From Corynebacterium incognita (lineage in GTDB: Bacteria > Actinomycetota > Actinomycetes > Mycobacteriales > Mycobacteriaceae), in contig NZ_CP059404.1 in NCBI RefSeq assembly GCF_014217255.1, forward strand, positions 1,798,001-1,862,000: DNA of 64,000 nucleotides, read 5' to 3'. This document shows positions 49,801 to 58,114 of the stretch, in pieces. The notes under the pieces were generated by a model that worked only from the letters and a program-made list of their open reading frames with translations, was not told the DNA's origin and did no database searches. Position numbers and translations under genes: made by a program. Within the stretch, counting starts at the first letter, position 1, and the number at the start of each line of letters is the position of its first letter.

Positions 49801-49845
49801 GGCATCTTGCTTGTCTGCAACGTTGTGGTGCCGCAGGACGCCCTC

Positions 49846-50841
49846 CTAGAACAAATTGCGTCCGCGCTGGCGCAGGCGGATGACCGGGTTGCGTTGCGGT
49901 GCGCCGAGAGCAATGAGCGAGTCGGACAACACACTGGCTACCTCGAGGTCGCGGTCAGTTGGTGGTTGTTCGCTGACTCGAACCTTCGGGCGCCAGGCAT
50001 TGTCCGGATTCGGCGCCCCGAGCTCCATGAGGCGTTGTCGCTTGACGTCGATGAAATAACCGCGGGTTGCCATGTACCTGTCGCGGCTGCCGTCGAACTC
50101 GTCGCGGCGCCAACCGTCGTCGGCCACTCGGTACACATAAGGGCACCAGCCATAGCGGGACGGAACGATGTAGCGGGTATCGGTGCTGACCCGCCAGTGC
50201 CCACGTGCGGAGCTCCACACTTGGTCATAGCCGTCCACAAGGCTCATGCCGAGCCGAAGACGTTGGTATCGGTCCTCGTCCACCGGCACGTCGCTGACCT
50301 TGGTGTCGAGCGACGTGAGGTCGGACGCGTCCGTGACGTGGGCCCCGAGCCACGCTTCCTGCGGATCCGTGTGCGGTCCCGTCGGGTCCTGGTGGTAGGA
50401 GGCAGGAATGGCCTGTTCGGCGTCTGCGGCCAAGCGCTGACGGACCGCATAGCCCCACAGGCGGGGAGGCCCCATTTTGAACAGGACTACTGTCTCTGAC
50501 GGCAAGAGATCGTGGACTTCCGAACGCGTTGTGAAATCATGAGCGAAGATGCGCTGCAACAGATTGTCGGCGATCTGCGATTCCAACTGCTGGTCGGGGG
50601 ACGGGATCGCACACAGCTCGGGGAGTTTGGCGCGCAGCATCAATTCCAAAACGTCCGAAAGGTCGTACAGGTGCGGCAGAGTGTTCCTCTGCCCGTCGAC
50701 GAACGCAGGATGCTTTGAGTAGCCGAGTTCGTGGGCGAGCGTGCGAACAATGTCAGGCGAGATGCTCACGCGGTTGTGTGTTCCCGCGAGTTCAGCGGCG
50801 TTGAGCGCACGGGTGGGGCGAAGGCTGGTGGAATCTTCCAT
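49846..50841 (-). CDS. Unrecognised protein of 331 aa
   Basis: Soluble, no signal peptide or membrane helix. The N-terminal 80 residues look like a helix-turn-helix or winged region (SPDIVRTLAHELGYSKHPAF, then LYDLSDVLELMLRAKLPEL). The rest is rich in aromatic residues and may form beta sheet (RYIVPSRYGWCPYVYRVADD). I know no family. It is the first gene to the right of the IS1249 junction and is divergent from the four-gene envelope cluster. Start ATG 50841. Confidence 0.6.
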   Translation of the reverse strand: MEDSTSLRPTRALNAAELAGTHNRVSISPDIVRTLAHELGYSKHPAFVDGQRNTLPHLYDLSDVLELMLRAKLPELCAIPSPDQQLESQIADNLLQRIFAHDFTTRSEVHDLLPSETVVLFKMGPPRLWGYAVRQRLAADAEQAIPASYHQDPTGPHTDPQEAWLGAHVTDASDLTSLDTKVSDVPVDEDRYQRLRLGMSLVDGYDQVWSSARGHWRVSTDTRYIVPSRYGWCPYVYRVADDGWRRDEFDGSRDRYMATRGYFIDVKRQRLMELGAPNPDNAWRPKVRVSEQPPTDRDLEVASVLSDSLIALGAPQRNPVIRLRQRGRNLF

Positions 50842-51170
50842 CAGTGTCCTTTCGAAATTGTTGCACGGTGGGTCGCTCGGGGGTGGTCAGCTTAATCCTA
50901 AGCTGCAGCCAACTTTTCGAGGTCGGGGAGCAGGTGGCGTTTGTGGTGCGTCCAGCCTGCGCAGATGTTCGCTCCGACGGTTCCGGACGCTAATCAGATG
51001 CGTGGAAATAAGCGAAATGGTGTCATGTATAGATTCAAATCTAACATAGTTAAATTTTTTCGTACAGTTCTGTAGAGGGGAGATAGAAAAATGCGGTAAT
51101 GTTCGTGGCGCAAAGCTGGCAAACTATCTGCTCTGCTGGGCAGACACGGTACGAGAGGGGACATTGGCTA
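50842..51170. other. Divergent intergenic region
   Basis: About 330 bases, AT-rich from 51000 (TATAGATTCAAATCTAACAT). The minus strand at 50895–50985 reads GANICAGWTHHKRHLLPDLE then KLAAA and stop, possibly the 3' end of a lost gene. Promoters of both flanking units must lie here. Confidence 0.5.
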
Positions 51171-51677
51171 TTGAACGGTTCAGAACAATGGGGACAGCCT
51201 GACACGGAGTTCCCGGAAAATAGTTCCCCGGCGGAGGGACAGTGGGGTCAGCCAGACGCAGCGGTGTCCGGCGATGCGCACCGAAATCAGTCAGCAAGCT
51301 TTGTCCTGCAACCCAAGCATCTGGCCATTGCCAGTGGTGCACTGCTGGCAGTCATCGTTTTGGTGGCGGGTGCCTTATTCATCGGTCGGGCAGCTAATCA
51401 ACCACCCTCGCATTGCCAGCCAAAGGCGCTGGAAAAGAATCACGGGGACTTCTTGGACATTGACAAGGTGCACTTCTGCGAAGACCAGTGGATGGTTTCC
51501 GACGTCGAAATTGAGGGAAAAATAGAACCGTTGCCCTACTTCTGGAACGGCGAAGGTTGGGAAATCTACGAACGCGCCATCGAAAGCGGGTTCTTTGTTG
51601 ATTATTGCTACGAAGAAGAAAAAATGCGCGAGGACAAGGTTCCTTCGAAGGTCATCGAGGTGGTGAAGACATGCTAG
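51171..51677 (+). CDS. Membrane-anchored protein with a four-Cys extracytoplasmic domain, copy 1
   Basis: Protein of 168 residues: a cytoplasmic N-terminus with two QWGQPD repeats (residues 5–30), one membrane helix (about 50–72), and an outside domain with cysteines in SHCQPK, VHFCEDQW, VDYCYEEEK and VVKTC. The domain after the second cysteine matches that of the next protein (C-x3-W, W.. G.W, YCY-D/E-E, terminal C). Start TTG 51171 with GAGAGGGGA upstream fits better than ATG 51099. Overlaps the next gene by 7 bp. Function unknown. Confidence 0.7.
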   Translation: MNGSEQWGQPDTEFPENSSPAEGQWGQPDAAVSGDAHRNQSASFVLQPKHLAIASGALLAVIVLVAGALFIGRAANQPPSHCQPKALEKNHGDFLDIDKVHFCEDQWMVSDVEIEGKIEPLPYFWNGEGWEIYERAIESGFFVDYCYEEEKMREDKVPSKVIEVVKTC

Positions 51678-52684
51678 GGCCAGGCGGGACGCCATCCAAC
51701 GACGACCAGTGGGGCGGCGCGGATTATTCAGCGTCCGCGGTAGGTGCGGAGCCGGCCCAGGCCAAATCGGGCGTCGGCAAAATCATTGCGCTACTGGCTG
51801 CCGCCATCGTTGTGCTTGCCGCGGCCGGTGCGGGTGTCTGGGCGCTCACCAAGGACGAGGATGCCGCGGGAGTCGCCACGATCGCGAACGAGGCGGAGAC
51901 AGCAGCATCGCAGCCGTCCTCGAGCAGCGCACCTACGACCACTGACAAGAAGGTAGTTGAGGAAGCCGAGACTTCCGACGAGGCTGTACCGACCACAAAG
52001 GAAAAGGTCACCGCAGAATCCCCACAACTCGGAGACTGCGATCCGAATTCAGCCGGGCAGGATGGCAACCGGTATGTAAGCCTCTATTGCGATGGCCGCT
52101 GGCACTTCCTTGGAAAATCCCAGTCTGGTGTCTTTTCCTTGGCCCACTGGAGTGATGGCAGCTGGTCCGGGTATCGGTATGACGGCAAACAAGGATGGCC
52201 CTTGACAATCTATTGCTATGACGAAGACAAGTTGGCCAATGCTGGTGCGCCGCAGGAGTTGATCGGCAAGCTTCGCGGGTATCAAATGATTTGCGGAGAC
52301 GAAGGTTCGCAGGAGGATAGCAATCATTCTGCGGATTCGTCGGACTCTGACAATAACTCGAAGACCGAGGACCACCATTCTGGAGACTGGCTGCCCGTCC
52401 CGAGTTGTGCGGGCGAATACGTGCTCATCGTGGACTCGGTGCTCGTGTACCCCGGTGATAATCCGCAAGACCTCGTCCAGGCCAGCCTTGACGCGCATCC
52501 AGGGTCGACATCGACGTACCCCGGGGTGTGCGGCGCCTTCCGAGCTAAGGCCGAGGGGGCGAACGTGTATCCCGTCTATATCGAATACGGCACAAACCTT
52601 TCCGGCGTTTGTGCGGCGGAGGCCCGCGGGGAAGGATTTGCCCGCAAACTCACCCAGGCAGCCGATTATTCCTCTCCTTGCTAG
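51671..52684 (+). CDS. Membrane-anchored protein with the same four-Cys domain plus a second Cys domain, copy 2
   Basis: Protein of 337 residues. A short N-terminus (DDQWGGADY) and a helix (about 34–56) lead to a Thr/Ser/Glu-rich linker. Domain 1 (about 118–205) repeats the preceding gene's outside domain: SLYCDGRWHFLG, HWSDGSWSGY, YCYDEDKLANAGAPQELIGK, MICGDE. After another linker, domain 2 (about 235–337; VPSCAGEYVLIVDSVLVYPG, GVCGAF, SGVCAAEAR, terminal SSPC) is a four-Cys unit of corynebacterial secreted proteins. No enzymatic motif. Operon with the flanking genes. Confidence 0.7.
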   Translation: MLGPGGTPSNDDQWGGADYSASAVGAEPAQAKSGVGKIIALLAAAIVVLAAAGAGVWALTKDEDAAGVATIANEAETAASQPSSSSAPTTTDKKVVEEAETSDEAVPTTKEKVTAESPQLGDCDPNSAGQDGNRYVSLYCDGRWHFLGKSQSGVFSLAHWSDGSWSGYRYDGKQGWPLTIYCYDEDKLANAGAPQELIGKLRGYQMICGDEGSQEDSNHSADSSDSDNNSKTEDHHSGDWLPVPSCAGEYVLIVDSVLVYPGDNPQDLVQASLDAHPGSTSTYPGVCGAFRAKAEGANVYPVYIEYGTNLSGVCAAEARGEGFARKLTQAADYSSPC

Positions 52685-52718
52685 AGACAACCTAACCCAT
52701 CAAGAAAGGTACTTCTGA

Positions 52719-53384
52719 ATGAACCGCTACGACATTTATTCGGACCTCGGCATCGACCGTTCTGAGTCCTCGGCCGACATCGTGAACAAGATTGATCAGC
52801 GTCTTGCCACGACTCAGCCTGATGACCGAGCAAACTTGGACAAGCTGCGGACGGCACGTGAGCTGTTCGCTGATGATTCGCGCCGCGCGAGCTATGACAA
52901 AGCGCTCGACGATCCGAACGGCTCCGAGATCGGCATCCGGGAATTCCGTCAGTTTGCCAGCGGTAACTCCCCGCAGCCGGCGCAGACTGCGTTCGCGACG
53001 AACACTGGCGCTGCGAGTTCTCGTCCGCAGCAAAGCTCAACCCCGGCAATCAACCAGCAGCCGACGAACAACGCGCCGGGGGCGTCGACAGGCATCTCGA
53101 TTGATCTTCGCACCCTCGCGGCCGCGCCCGGGCGCACGCGTAATGAATCGTTGATGTGGCTCATCGGATGGGGCATCATCTTCTTGGTGTGGACCTTCAA
53201 CCTGCTGACGTTGTTGTTTGGCGGTGGCGGATCGTCGAGCTCGGACCTCTTTGCAGAGGCTGAGTCAGCGATGAATGATGGCCTTCGTTCCGTGGCTATT
53301 GTGGTGTTCACGCTCTTCTTCCTTATTCTTTTGCAGTTCGTGTGGAATCTTCGGGTGTACGTGGGAAGGAGGATCGGCCTGTGA
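52719..53384 (+). CDS. Membrane protein with degenerate J-like domain
   Basis: Protein of 221 residues. The N-terminus resembles a DnaJ domain (YDIYSDLGIDRSESSADIVN, LRTARELFADDSRRASYDKA), but the essential HPD is replaced by TTQPDD, so Hsp70 stimulation is unlikely. A Gln/Ser/Thr-rich linker follows, then two helices (about 145–166 and 190–212). It may act as an assembly or scaffold protein for the neighbouring envelope proteins. It overlaps the lipoprotein gene (GTGA). RBS AAGAAAGG. Confidence 0.72.
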   Translation: MNRYDIYSDLGIDRSESSADIVNKIDQRLATTQPDDRANLDKLRTARELFADDSRRASYDKALDDPNGSEIGIREFRQFASGNSPQPAQTAFATNTGAASSRPQQSSTPAINQQPTNNAPGASTGISIDLRTLAAAPGRTRNESLMWLIGWGIIFLVWTFNLLTLLFGGGGSSSSDLFAEAESAMNDGLRSVAIVVFTLFFLILLQFVWNLRVYVGRRIGL

Positions 53385-54082
53385 AGCGACGCGTACGATG
53401 CCTCACCGGGGTAGTCGTTCCCATCCTGTTTCTGACAGCCTGTGGTGTGAACGATGCGCCGGAGGCGTGGACGCCGCCGGAGGAGCACGATACCGCGGCA
53501 GCCAGTGAGGACACGCAGGTCGATCAAGTGACTGAGCAGACGGAACAGGAAGAGACGACTGCTGAGTTGCCTTCAACGACCACTGCTTCGCCCACCACCA
53601 CGGCTACCGCCACCTCGACCACCAGCCGTCCGTCGAGTACGAAGAAGGACTCAGTTCATGACGGCAGCAAGAGCGGTGGCGCGAGCTGCGGCACGTTAAC
53701 CGCTGACCAGGCCGTACGCAATAATCTGCATCGGCTTACCCCGGCCAAGTGGGATTGGACCGCGGAGTGGGCTGACTTGAGCGGATATGACCCGTGTGCG
53801 TCCCTGTCGTGGGCGGTTGTCACCATCGAACACGGCACCTCGACCTCGCCGTATCAGATAATGCTGTTCCACAAGGGCGAGTACTTAGGTACCGGCACGT
53901 TGGACGCGTACGCGTTCAAACCGAGCGTCACGCGCACTAGCGATACCCGAATCGACGTCACCTATTACTACTCCACTTCCCCCGGTGGCGGCGGCATTAA
54001 CCGAGCGGAAACCTACGCCTCGTTCACCTGGGACGAGGTCGCGCAGAAGGTCACTATGGGAGGAAACGTCCCACCGACCTAA
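53381..54082 (+). CDS. LppP/LprE-like lipoprotein
   Basis: Lipoprotein of 233 residues: basic N-terminus, lipobox LTAC (about residue 21), a long Thr/Glu/Ser linker, then a folded domain with SCGTLTADQAVRNNLHRL and GYDPCASLSWAVVTIEHGTS. That CG…DPC pattern is typical of the LppP/LprE family of mycolata. The C-terminus is YYYSTSPGGGGINRAETYAS-like beta structure. GTG start with GGAAGGAGGAT upstream. Last gene of the four-gene cluster. Confidence 0.78.
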   Translation: MKRRVRCLTGVVVPILFLTACGVNDAPEAWTPPEEHDTAAASEDTQVDQVTEQTEQEETTAELPSTTTASPTTTATATSTTSRPSSTKKDSVHDGSKSGGASCGTLTADQAVRNNLHRLTPAKWDWTAEWADLSGYDPCASLSWAVVTIEHGTSTSPYQIMLFHKGEYLGTGTLDAYAFKPSVTRTSDTRIDVTYYYSTSPGGGGINRAETYASFTWDEVAQKVTMGGNVPPT

Positions 54083-54133
54083 AGAGCTCAGCGCAAGGAC
54101 CAGTAAAGGACTTGCGCTACCACCACAACTCAG

Positions 54134-54198
54134 CCCCGACTTTGACACGTTTGGTGCCGCAGCGCGCCGCGTATGCCCGTAACGTGTCAAAGTCGGGG
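54134..54198. repeat. REP-like inverted repeat, copy 1
   Basis: CCCCGACTTTGACACGTT (54134–54151) and its exact complement AACGTGTCAAAGTCGGGG (54181–54198) flank a 29-base spacer. A related, less perfect copy is at 56161–56225. It lies between the convergent lipoprotein gene and the transporter fragment. Confidence 0.88.
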
Positions 54199-54218
54199 TC
54201 TTGCCGTCGGGAGTGAAC

Positions 54219-54704
54219 CTAGCCCAGTACGGCCAGCGCGTGTGTAATGAACATACCCAGCAGGCCAATCTTCCACCACTGACCTCCCGTGAAGGCTGCA
54301 GTAATTTGGCTGCCCGCGTTGGTGCCGGCCTGGGCCAGGAAAAGCAGGAGGCCGAGCTCCGCCAACACTGCGTTGGCGGAATGAGGAAGCGCCGTGATCA
54401 TCGAACCGATGCGACCCATCCCTCCCATCACGAGCGCGACCAAGAGGACGCCCGCGGCCGCGCCCAGGTTGAAGGAACCGCCGCCGTGCAGCGGAACGGC
54501 AACATGGCCGACGAAGATGCCTGTGGACAGCCCTAGACCCAAAGCCACTGGGTTGATGTCGGTGAGTCCCTTGGAGGAGTCGCTGAGGTAGGCGGAGATT
54601 TCCTGCAGCTTCTGCGCGGGACCGACCACGAGGATGCGGTGGCCCAGTTCCAGTGCCTCTGTAGCCGTCCTCGCGGCGGACGGTAGACCCAGTGCTACCC
54701 CCGT
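54219..54704 (-). pseudogene. AspT/YidE-type transporter fragment
   Basis: The frame reads LELGHRILVVGPAQKLQEIS, then YLSDSSKGLTDINPVALGLG and several hydrophobic helices with ELGLLLFLAQAGTNAGSQIT. This is the end of a TrkA-C domain followed by the start of the second membrane half of an AspT-family (YidE/YbjL) transporter. It breaks off at GMFITHALAVLG. Most of the N-terminal half and the last helices are missing. It is a decayed remnant enclosed by the REP-like repeat on one side and the protease on the other. Confidence 0.8.
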
Positions 54705-54776
54705 TTGGAAGCGAATTGCAGGACAAACGTAACGGATTAGTTGCGTCGCGGTGGTTTGGCTTTGGAGGGGGTTGAT

Positions 54777-54818
54777 TCGTGAGAAAGTGAAGGCGAGAAC
54801 GTACTGGAATTCTCACGA
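54777..54818. promoter_or_regulatory. Inverted repeat before the secreted protease gene
   Basis: TCGTGAGAA (54777–54785) and TTCTCACGA (54810–54818) form a perfect 9-bp inverted repeat, 24 bases apart, ending 15 bp before the ATG at 54834. It may be an operator or leader hairpin. Confidence 0.55.
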
Positions 54819-54833
54819 GAAAGAGGCTGATAC

Positions 54834-56078
54834 ATGCTAAAAATGTCGCACCTAAAGAAGGTTCTGGTGGCCTCTGCTTTTGCAGGTGCGTGTGCGTTTG
54901 GTGCTCCGCAGGCGTCCGCTGCGGAGCAAGCCGTGGATACTACTGTTGGCACAGTTGGACAGGCCACGGCACATCACAAGGTGAAGGCGTCCTTTGACTC
55001 AGCCGCCCTCGTCGAGGGGGTGCGCAAGGACTTGAAGCAGTGGGGGATTCACACTCCACAGGTGGACAAGTCAGTGACTGATTCTGTGGACGCGGCCGTC
55101 GCGAAGGCGGATGCGCAGGTGCAGTCGGCGGTGAAGCAGGCGGGCTACGCCGAGACGCAGGCGGCGCCGATTGGAAAGCAGAAGGAGGCAGACGTTTGGC
55201 ACACTACGCACGTGAAGCCGGAGCCTGCCACCAACCCGAACCCGATCGGCTTGCAACAGAGTGCTGCGTCCGACGCGGAGTCGAACCCTGATGCGCCGCA
55301 GAACTTCACACCGAAGTCCACGGACCCGAACTACCGCTGGCGCAATGACGTTGTGTCAAAGACCCTGGCGGGCAAACCCCAGGCCAACTACGTGCTGCAC
55401 CGCGTGCCGGGCGTATGGTTCGATTCGCCCCGGACCCCGGAAAAATCCAACAAGGTGATGAGCCAGGGCAAGTCGTTGTATGGCCCGGGCACGCCCATTT
55501 ACGTGGGCAAGGACACCATGTGCACCATGGCCGTGGCTGGCTACGACAACGCGGGTCGCAAGGTGGGGCTCACCGCCGGGCACTGCGGCAAGGAAGGCGA
55601 CCAGGTCTCGTCTGCCGATTCCTGGCAGGTAGGGCCTACCGGTACGATCGTGTCGCGAAATAAGAAGCTGGACTATTCCGTCGTGGAGCTGGGCTCCAAG
55701 GCGGAGGTAACTCGCTCCTACAACGGCGTGATGGTGAACCAGATTGCCAAGCGCGGTCCGCGTTCCGGTGACGTCGCCTGCAAGCGCGGCGTCGCCACCG
55801 GCACGACCTGCGGCGTGACCTACACCAGCGGCAAGTCCATCCAGGTCAACCACGTGTGCGCCACGGTGGGCGACTCCGGTGCGCCGCTGTTGGTCCGCGG
55901 GCGCCTGGTGGGTTTTGTCTCCCGTGGTTTGCTGCCGCAGCAGATTAACCCTTCCTGCAAGACGCCGCTGCAGGGCGCGCTGCACTCGCCTACGGTGGGC
56001 ACAAACATGGGGGCCGTCATGGCGGACCTGGACCGCCGTGGTGGTGTGGGTGCGGGCTTCCGCTTGCCGCGGAGTTAA
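54834..56078 (+). CDS. Secreted trypsin-like serine protease (S1)
   Basis: Exported protein of 414 residues. Signal peptide cleaved after APQASA (about residue 29); a propeptide-like helical region of about 130 residues (repeats of DAAVAKADAQVQSAVKQ) precedes the protease. The catalytic triad is visible: His in GLTAGHCGKEG, Asp in KLDYSVVELG and Ser in VGDSGAPLLV. Cysteine pairs CTMAVAG…HC, DVACKRG…TTC and HVCATVG…PSC fit S1 disulfides. The substrate is unknown. Start may be 54834 or the Met at 54843. Confidence 0.88.
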   Translation: MLKMSHLKKVLVASAFAGACAFGAPQASAAEQAVDTTVGTVGQATAHHKVKASFDSAALVEGVRKDLKQWGIHTPQVDKSVTDSVDAAVAKADAQVQSAVKQAGYAETQAAPIGKQKEADVWHTTHVKPEPATNPNPIGLQQSAASDAESNPDAPQNFTPKSTDPNYRWRNDVVSKTLAGKPQANYVLHRVPGVWFDSPRTPEKSNKVMSQGKSLYGPGTPIYVGKDTMCTMAVAGYDNAGRKVGLTAGHCGKEGDQVSSADSWQVGPTGTIVSRNKKLDYSVVELGSKAEVTRSYNGVMVNQIAKRGPRSGDVACKRGVATGTTCGVTYTSGKSIQVNHVCATVGDSGAPLLVRGRLVGFVSRGLLPQQINPSCKTPLQGALHSPTVGTNMGAVMADLDRRGGVGAGFRLPRS

Positions 56079-56102
56079 GGAACTCACGCTCCATCAATGC
56101 TT

Positions 56103-56141
56103 AACAGCGTGCTCCTGGGATTGTCCCGGGGGCACGCTGTT
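56103..56141 (+). terminator. Terminator of the protease gene
   Basis: AACAGCGTGC and GCACGCTGTT pair, with an inner CTGGGA/TCCCGG stem. Followed by GTGCGTTTGCGT, so the T tract is weak. Confidence 0.75.
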
Positions 56142-56160
56142 GTGCGTTTGCGTCTCGACG

Positions 56161-56225
56161 CCCCAACTTTGACGCGTTAGGGCCCACACCGGGCCGGATT
56201 GGCGCCAACTATGTCAAAGTCGGGG
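56161..56225. repeat. REP-like inverted repeat, copy 2
   Basis: CCCCAACTTTGACGCGTT and, after a GC-rich spacer, AACTATGTCAAAGTCGGGG. The arms pair imperfectly and match copy 1 at 54134–54198. Total length is 65 bp, as in copy 1. Confidence 0.8.
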
Positions 56226-56260
56226 ACTGAAGAAATGCGAGGAGCTGGGCGGCGTGCGCC

Positions 56261-57142
56261 CTAGTTTTCAGCTGCTCCGCGCGGGTTCGCAGCGTTGGGC
56301 GCGCCGGGTTGGGCCACGAACTGGGAGGTGGTGGGGTTCTCGTCCGGGTGGATCTGATCCATGGTGCGCAGCACCGTGGCGTGCAGGTGGCCGTTGGTGG
56401 CCACCGCCGAGCCGCCCAGCGGGCCGCGCACTCCCGCGAGATTGGTGAACGCGCCGCCGGCTTCCTTCACGATGATGGCAGGGGCCGCCAAGTCCCACGG
56501 CGAGGCCTCGGCTTCCATGGCGATGTCCACAGCGCCCTCCGCGACGAGGCAGTAGTTCCAGAAATCGCCATAGCCGCGCAGGCGCCACACGTCGCCGGCG
56601 AGGTCGAGCAGGTTGTTGTACAGGCCCGCCTTCTTCCACGACTGCAGGGAACCCACGGCCAGAGACGCGTCGGCGGTGTCCTTGACCGTGGAGACGTGCA
56701 GGCGCTTGGGCTGGCCACCGAACACGCGGTGCGCGCCGGAGCCCTTGGAGGCGTACCAGCGGCGCCGCAGCGCCGGAGCGGAGACAACGCCGGCGACAGG
56801 CTCGCCGTCGATAAGCAAGGTGATGATCGTGGCCCACACGGGAACGCCCCGGTAGAAGCTCTTGGTGCCGTCGATGGGGTCGATGAGCCACTGCCGACCC
56901 TCCGGCTTGAGGGTGCCGCCATATTCCTCACCCACCACCTTGTCGTGGGGGCGGGCGTGGGCGAGCTCGTGCCGCAGCATTTTCTCGATGGCGAGGTCGG
57001 CGTCCGTGACCGGCGATTCGTCGGCCTTGTTCTTGATGCACAGATCGGCGGCCTCGAAGCGCTGCATGGCGATGTTGTCGGCGCGGCCTGCCAACTCGAG
57101 CGCGAGGCCGAGGTCCTCGCGGTACTTGCTGATATTGCCCAC
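56261..57142 (-). CDS. hisN: Histidinol-phosphatase HisN (inositol-monophosphatase family)
   Basis: Mg-dependent phosphatase of 293 residues making histidinol from histidinol phosphate. Family motifs: E in [14 protein letters not shown] in [19 protein letters not shown], and WD in [18 protein letters not shown]. In C. glutamicum the gene at this position, next to a second IMPase and prfB, is hisN, which guides the name; sequence alone cannot rule out other substrates. GTG start with AAGGAAGC upstream. It is 35 bp after suhB in the same direction. Confidence 0.85.
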   Translation of the reverse strand: MGNISKYREDLGLALELAGRADNIAMQRFEAADLCIKNKADESPVTDADLAIEKMLRHELAHARPHDKVVGEEYGGTLKPEGRQWLIDPIDGTKSFYRGVPVWATIITLLIDGEPVAGVVSAPALRRRWYASKGSGAHRVFGGQPKRLHVSTVKDTADASLAVGSLQSWKKAGLYNNLLDLAGDVWRLRGYGDFWNYCLVAEGAVDIAMEAEASPWDLAAPAIIVKEAGGAFTNLAGVRGPLGGSAVATNGHLHATVLRTMDQIHPDENPTTSQFVAQPGAPNAANPRGAAEN

Positions 57143-57177
57143 AGTGACAGCTTCCTTTGGATTTCTTTTAGATGCTT

Positions 57178-58056
57178 CTAATCAGCCGAAAGCGCGGCTT
57201 CGATCTCGGAGACCACCTGCGCGTTTCCAGCGACGCACCAGGTTACACCACCGGCGTCGATTTTCTTAGCCACGCCCCCCGCGGCCTCCACCAGGGCCTT
57301 GCCGGGCAGCCAGTCCCAGTCTGCCACCGAGTGCTGCATCCAGGCGCCCCAGCTGCCGTCGGCGATGGTGGAAAGGTCGATGGAACCAGCGCCCAGCATC
57401 CGCACGGTGGCGAACTGATTGGCCACCGCCAGCCAGGCCTCGCGCACGGACTCGTTGCACATGTCGCGCGGGTGTAGGTAGCTCACCAGGGACGTGGCTG
57501 CGGCCGCGCAGTCCTTCTTTACTGCTACGTCTGCGCCGTCGCGGGTAGTGGCAAAGTCCTTGCCGCCGAACCACGTGTAACCCATGGCCGGGCGGTGCAC
57601 GGCGCCGAGGATGATCTCATCGGGGTTGGCTGGGTCGCCGTTGACCAGCGCGAGGGCGGAGCACCAGTAGTCCGATCCGGAGGAGAAGTTGTAGGTGCCG
57701 TCCACCGGGTCAATGACCCAATAGCGACCGGAGACGGACTCGCGCGCGGCGCCTTCCTCTCCCAGCTGGCCGTCGTTCGGGCGGATGGTAGCCAGTGCGG
57801 TCGCCACAAAGCGCTCCGCTGCCTTATCCGCTTCGGTAACCACGTCGGACACAGAGGACTTCTGATCGATGCTGGTCAGCCCCTGCTCCCGAATTCGCCA
57901 GGCCAGGCGGCCGGCGTTGTAGACCAGTGCCTGGGCGAGGTGCGCGTCAGTGTCATCGACGTGCGCCACGATGAAGGTTTTGGCAATCGCGTCAATCATT
58001 TCTTCCAGGGTGGGTTGTCCTGGTTGGTTCTGCTCCGCATTGGTGGCCTCATTCAT
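57178..58056 (-). CDS. suhB: Inositol monophosphatase SuhB/ImpA
   Basis: Phosphatase of 292 residues that can release inositol from inositol phosphates for mycothiol and phosphatidylinositol synthesis. Motifs: GEEGA, DPVDGT in [20 protein letters not shown], and WD in [19 protein letters not shown]. First gene of the suhB–hisN pair. The start could be GTG 58071, ATG 58065 or ATG 58056; no RBS decides, and short leaders suggest a leaderless transcript. Divergent from prfB. Confidence 0.83.
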   Translation of the reverse strand: MNEATNAEQNQPGQPTLEEMIDAIAKTFIVAHVDDTDAHLAQALVYNAGRLAWRIREQGLTSIDQKSSVSDVVTEADKAAERFVATALATIRPNDGQLGEEGAARESVSGRYWVIDPVDGTYNFSSGSDYWCSALALVNGDPANPDEIILGAVHRPAMGYTWFGGKDFATTRDGADVAVKKDCAAAATSLVSYLHPRDMCNESVREAWLAVANQFATVRMLGAGSIDLSTIADGSWGAWMQHSVADWDWLPGKALVEAAGGVAKKIDAGGVTWCVAGNAQVVSEIEAALSAD

Positions 58057-58100
58057 GGCCACCATTGTCACCCGAAACTAGGCCTAATGCGAATCCTGAG

Positions 58101-58114
58101 TAGACTAAGTGCCC
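58101..58114 (+). promoter_or_regulatory. Promoter -10 element of prfB, probably leaderless
   Basis: TAGACT at 58101–58106 is a good -10 and lies only 8 bp before the prfB ATG at 58115. Transcription would start at or next to the start codon, as is common in corynebacteria; no RBS is present. Confidence 0.55.
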
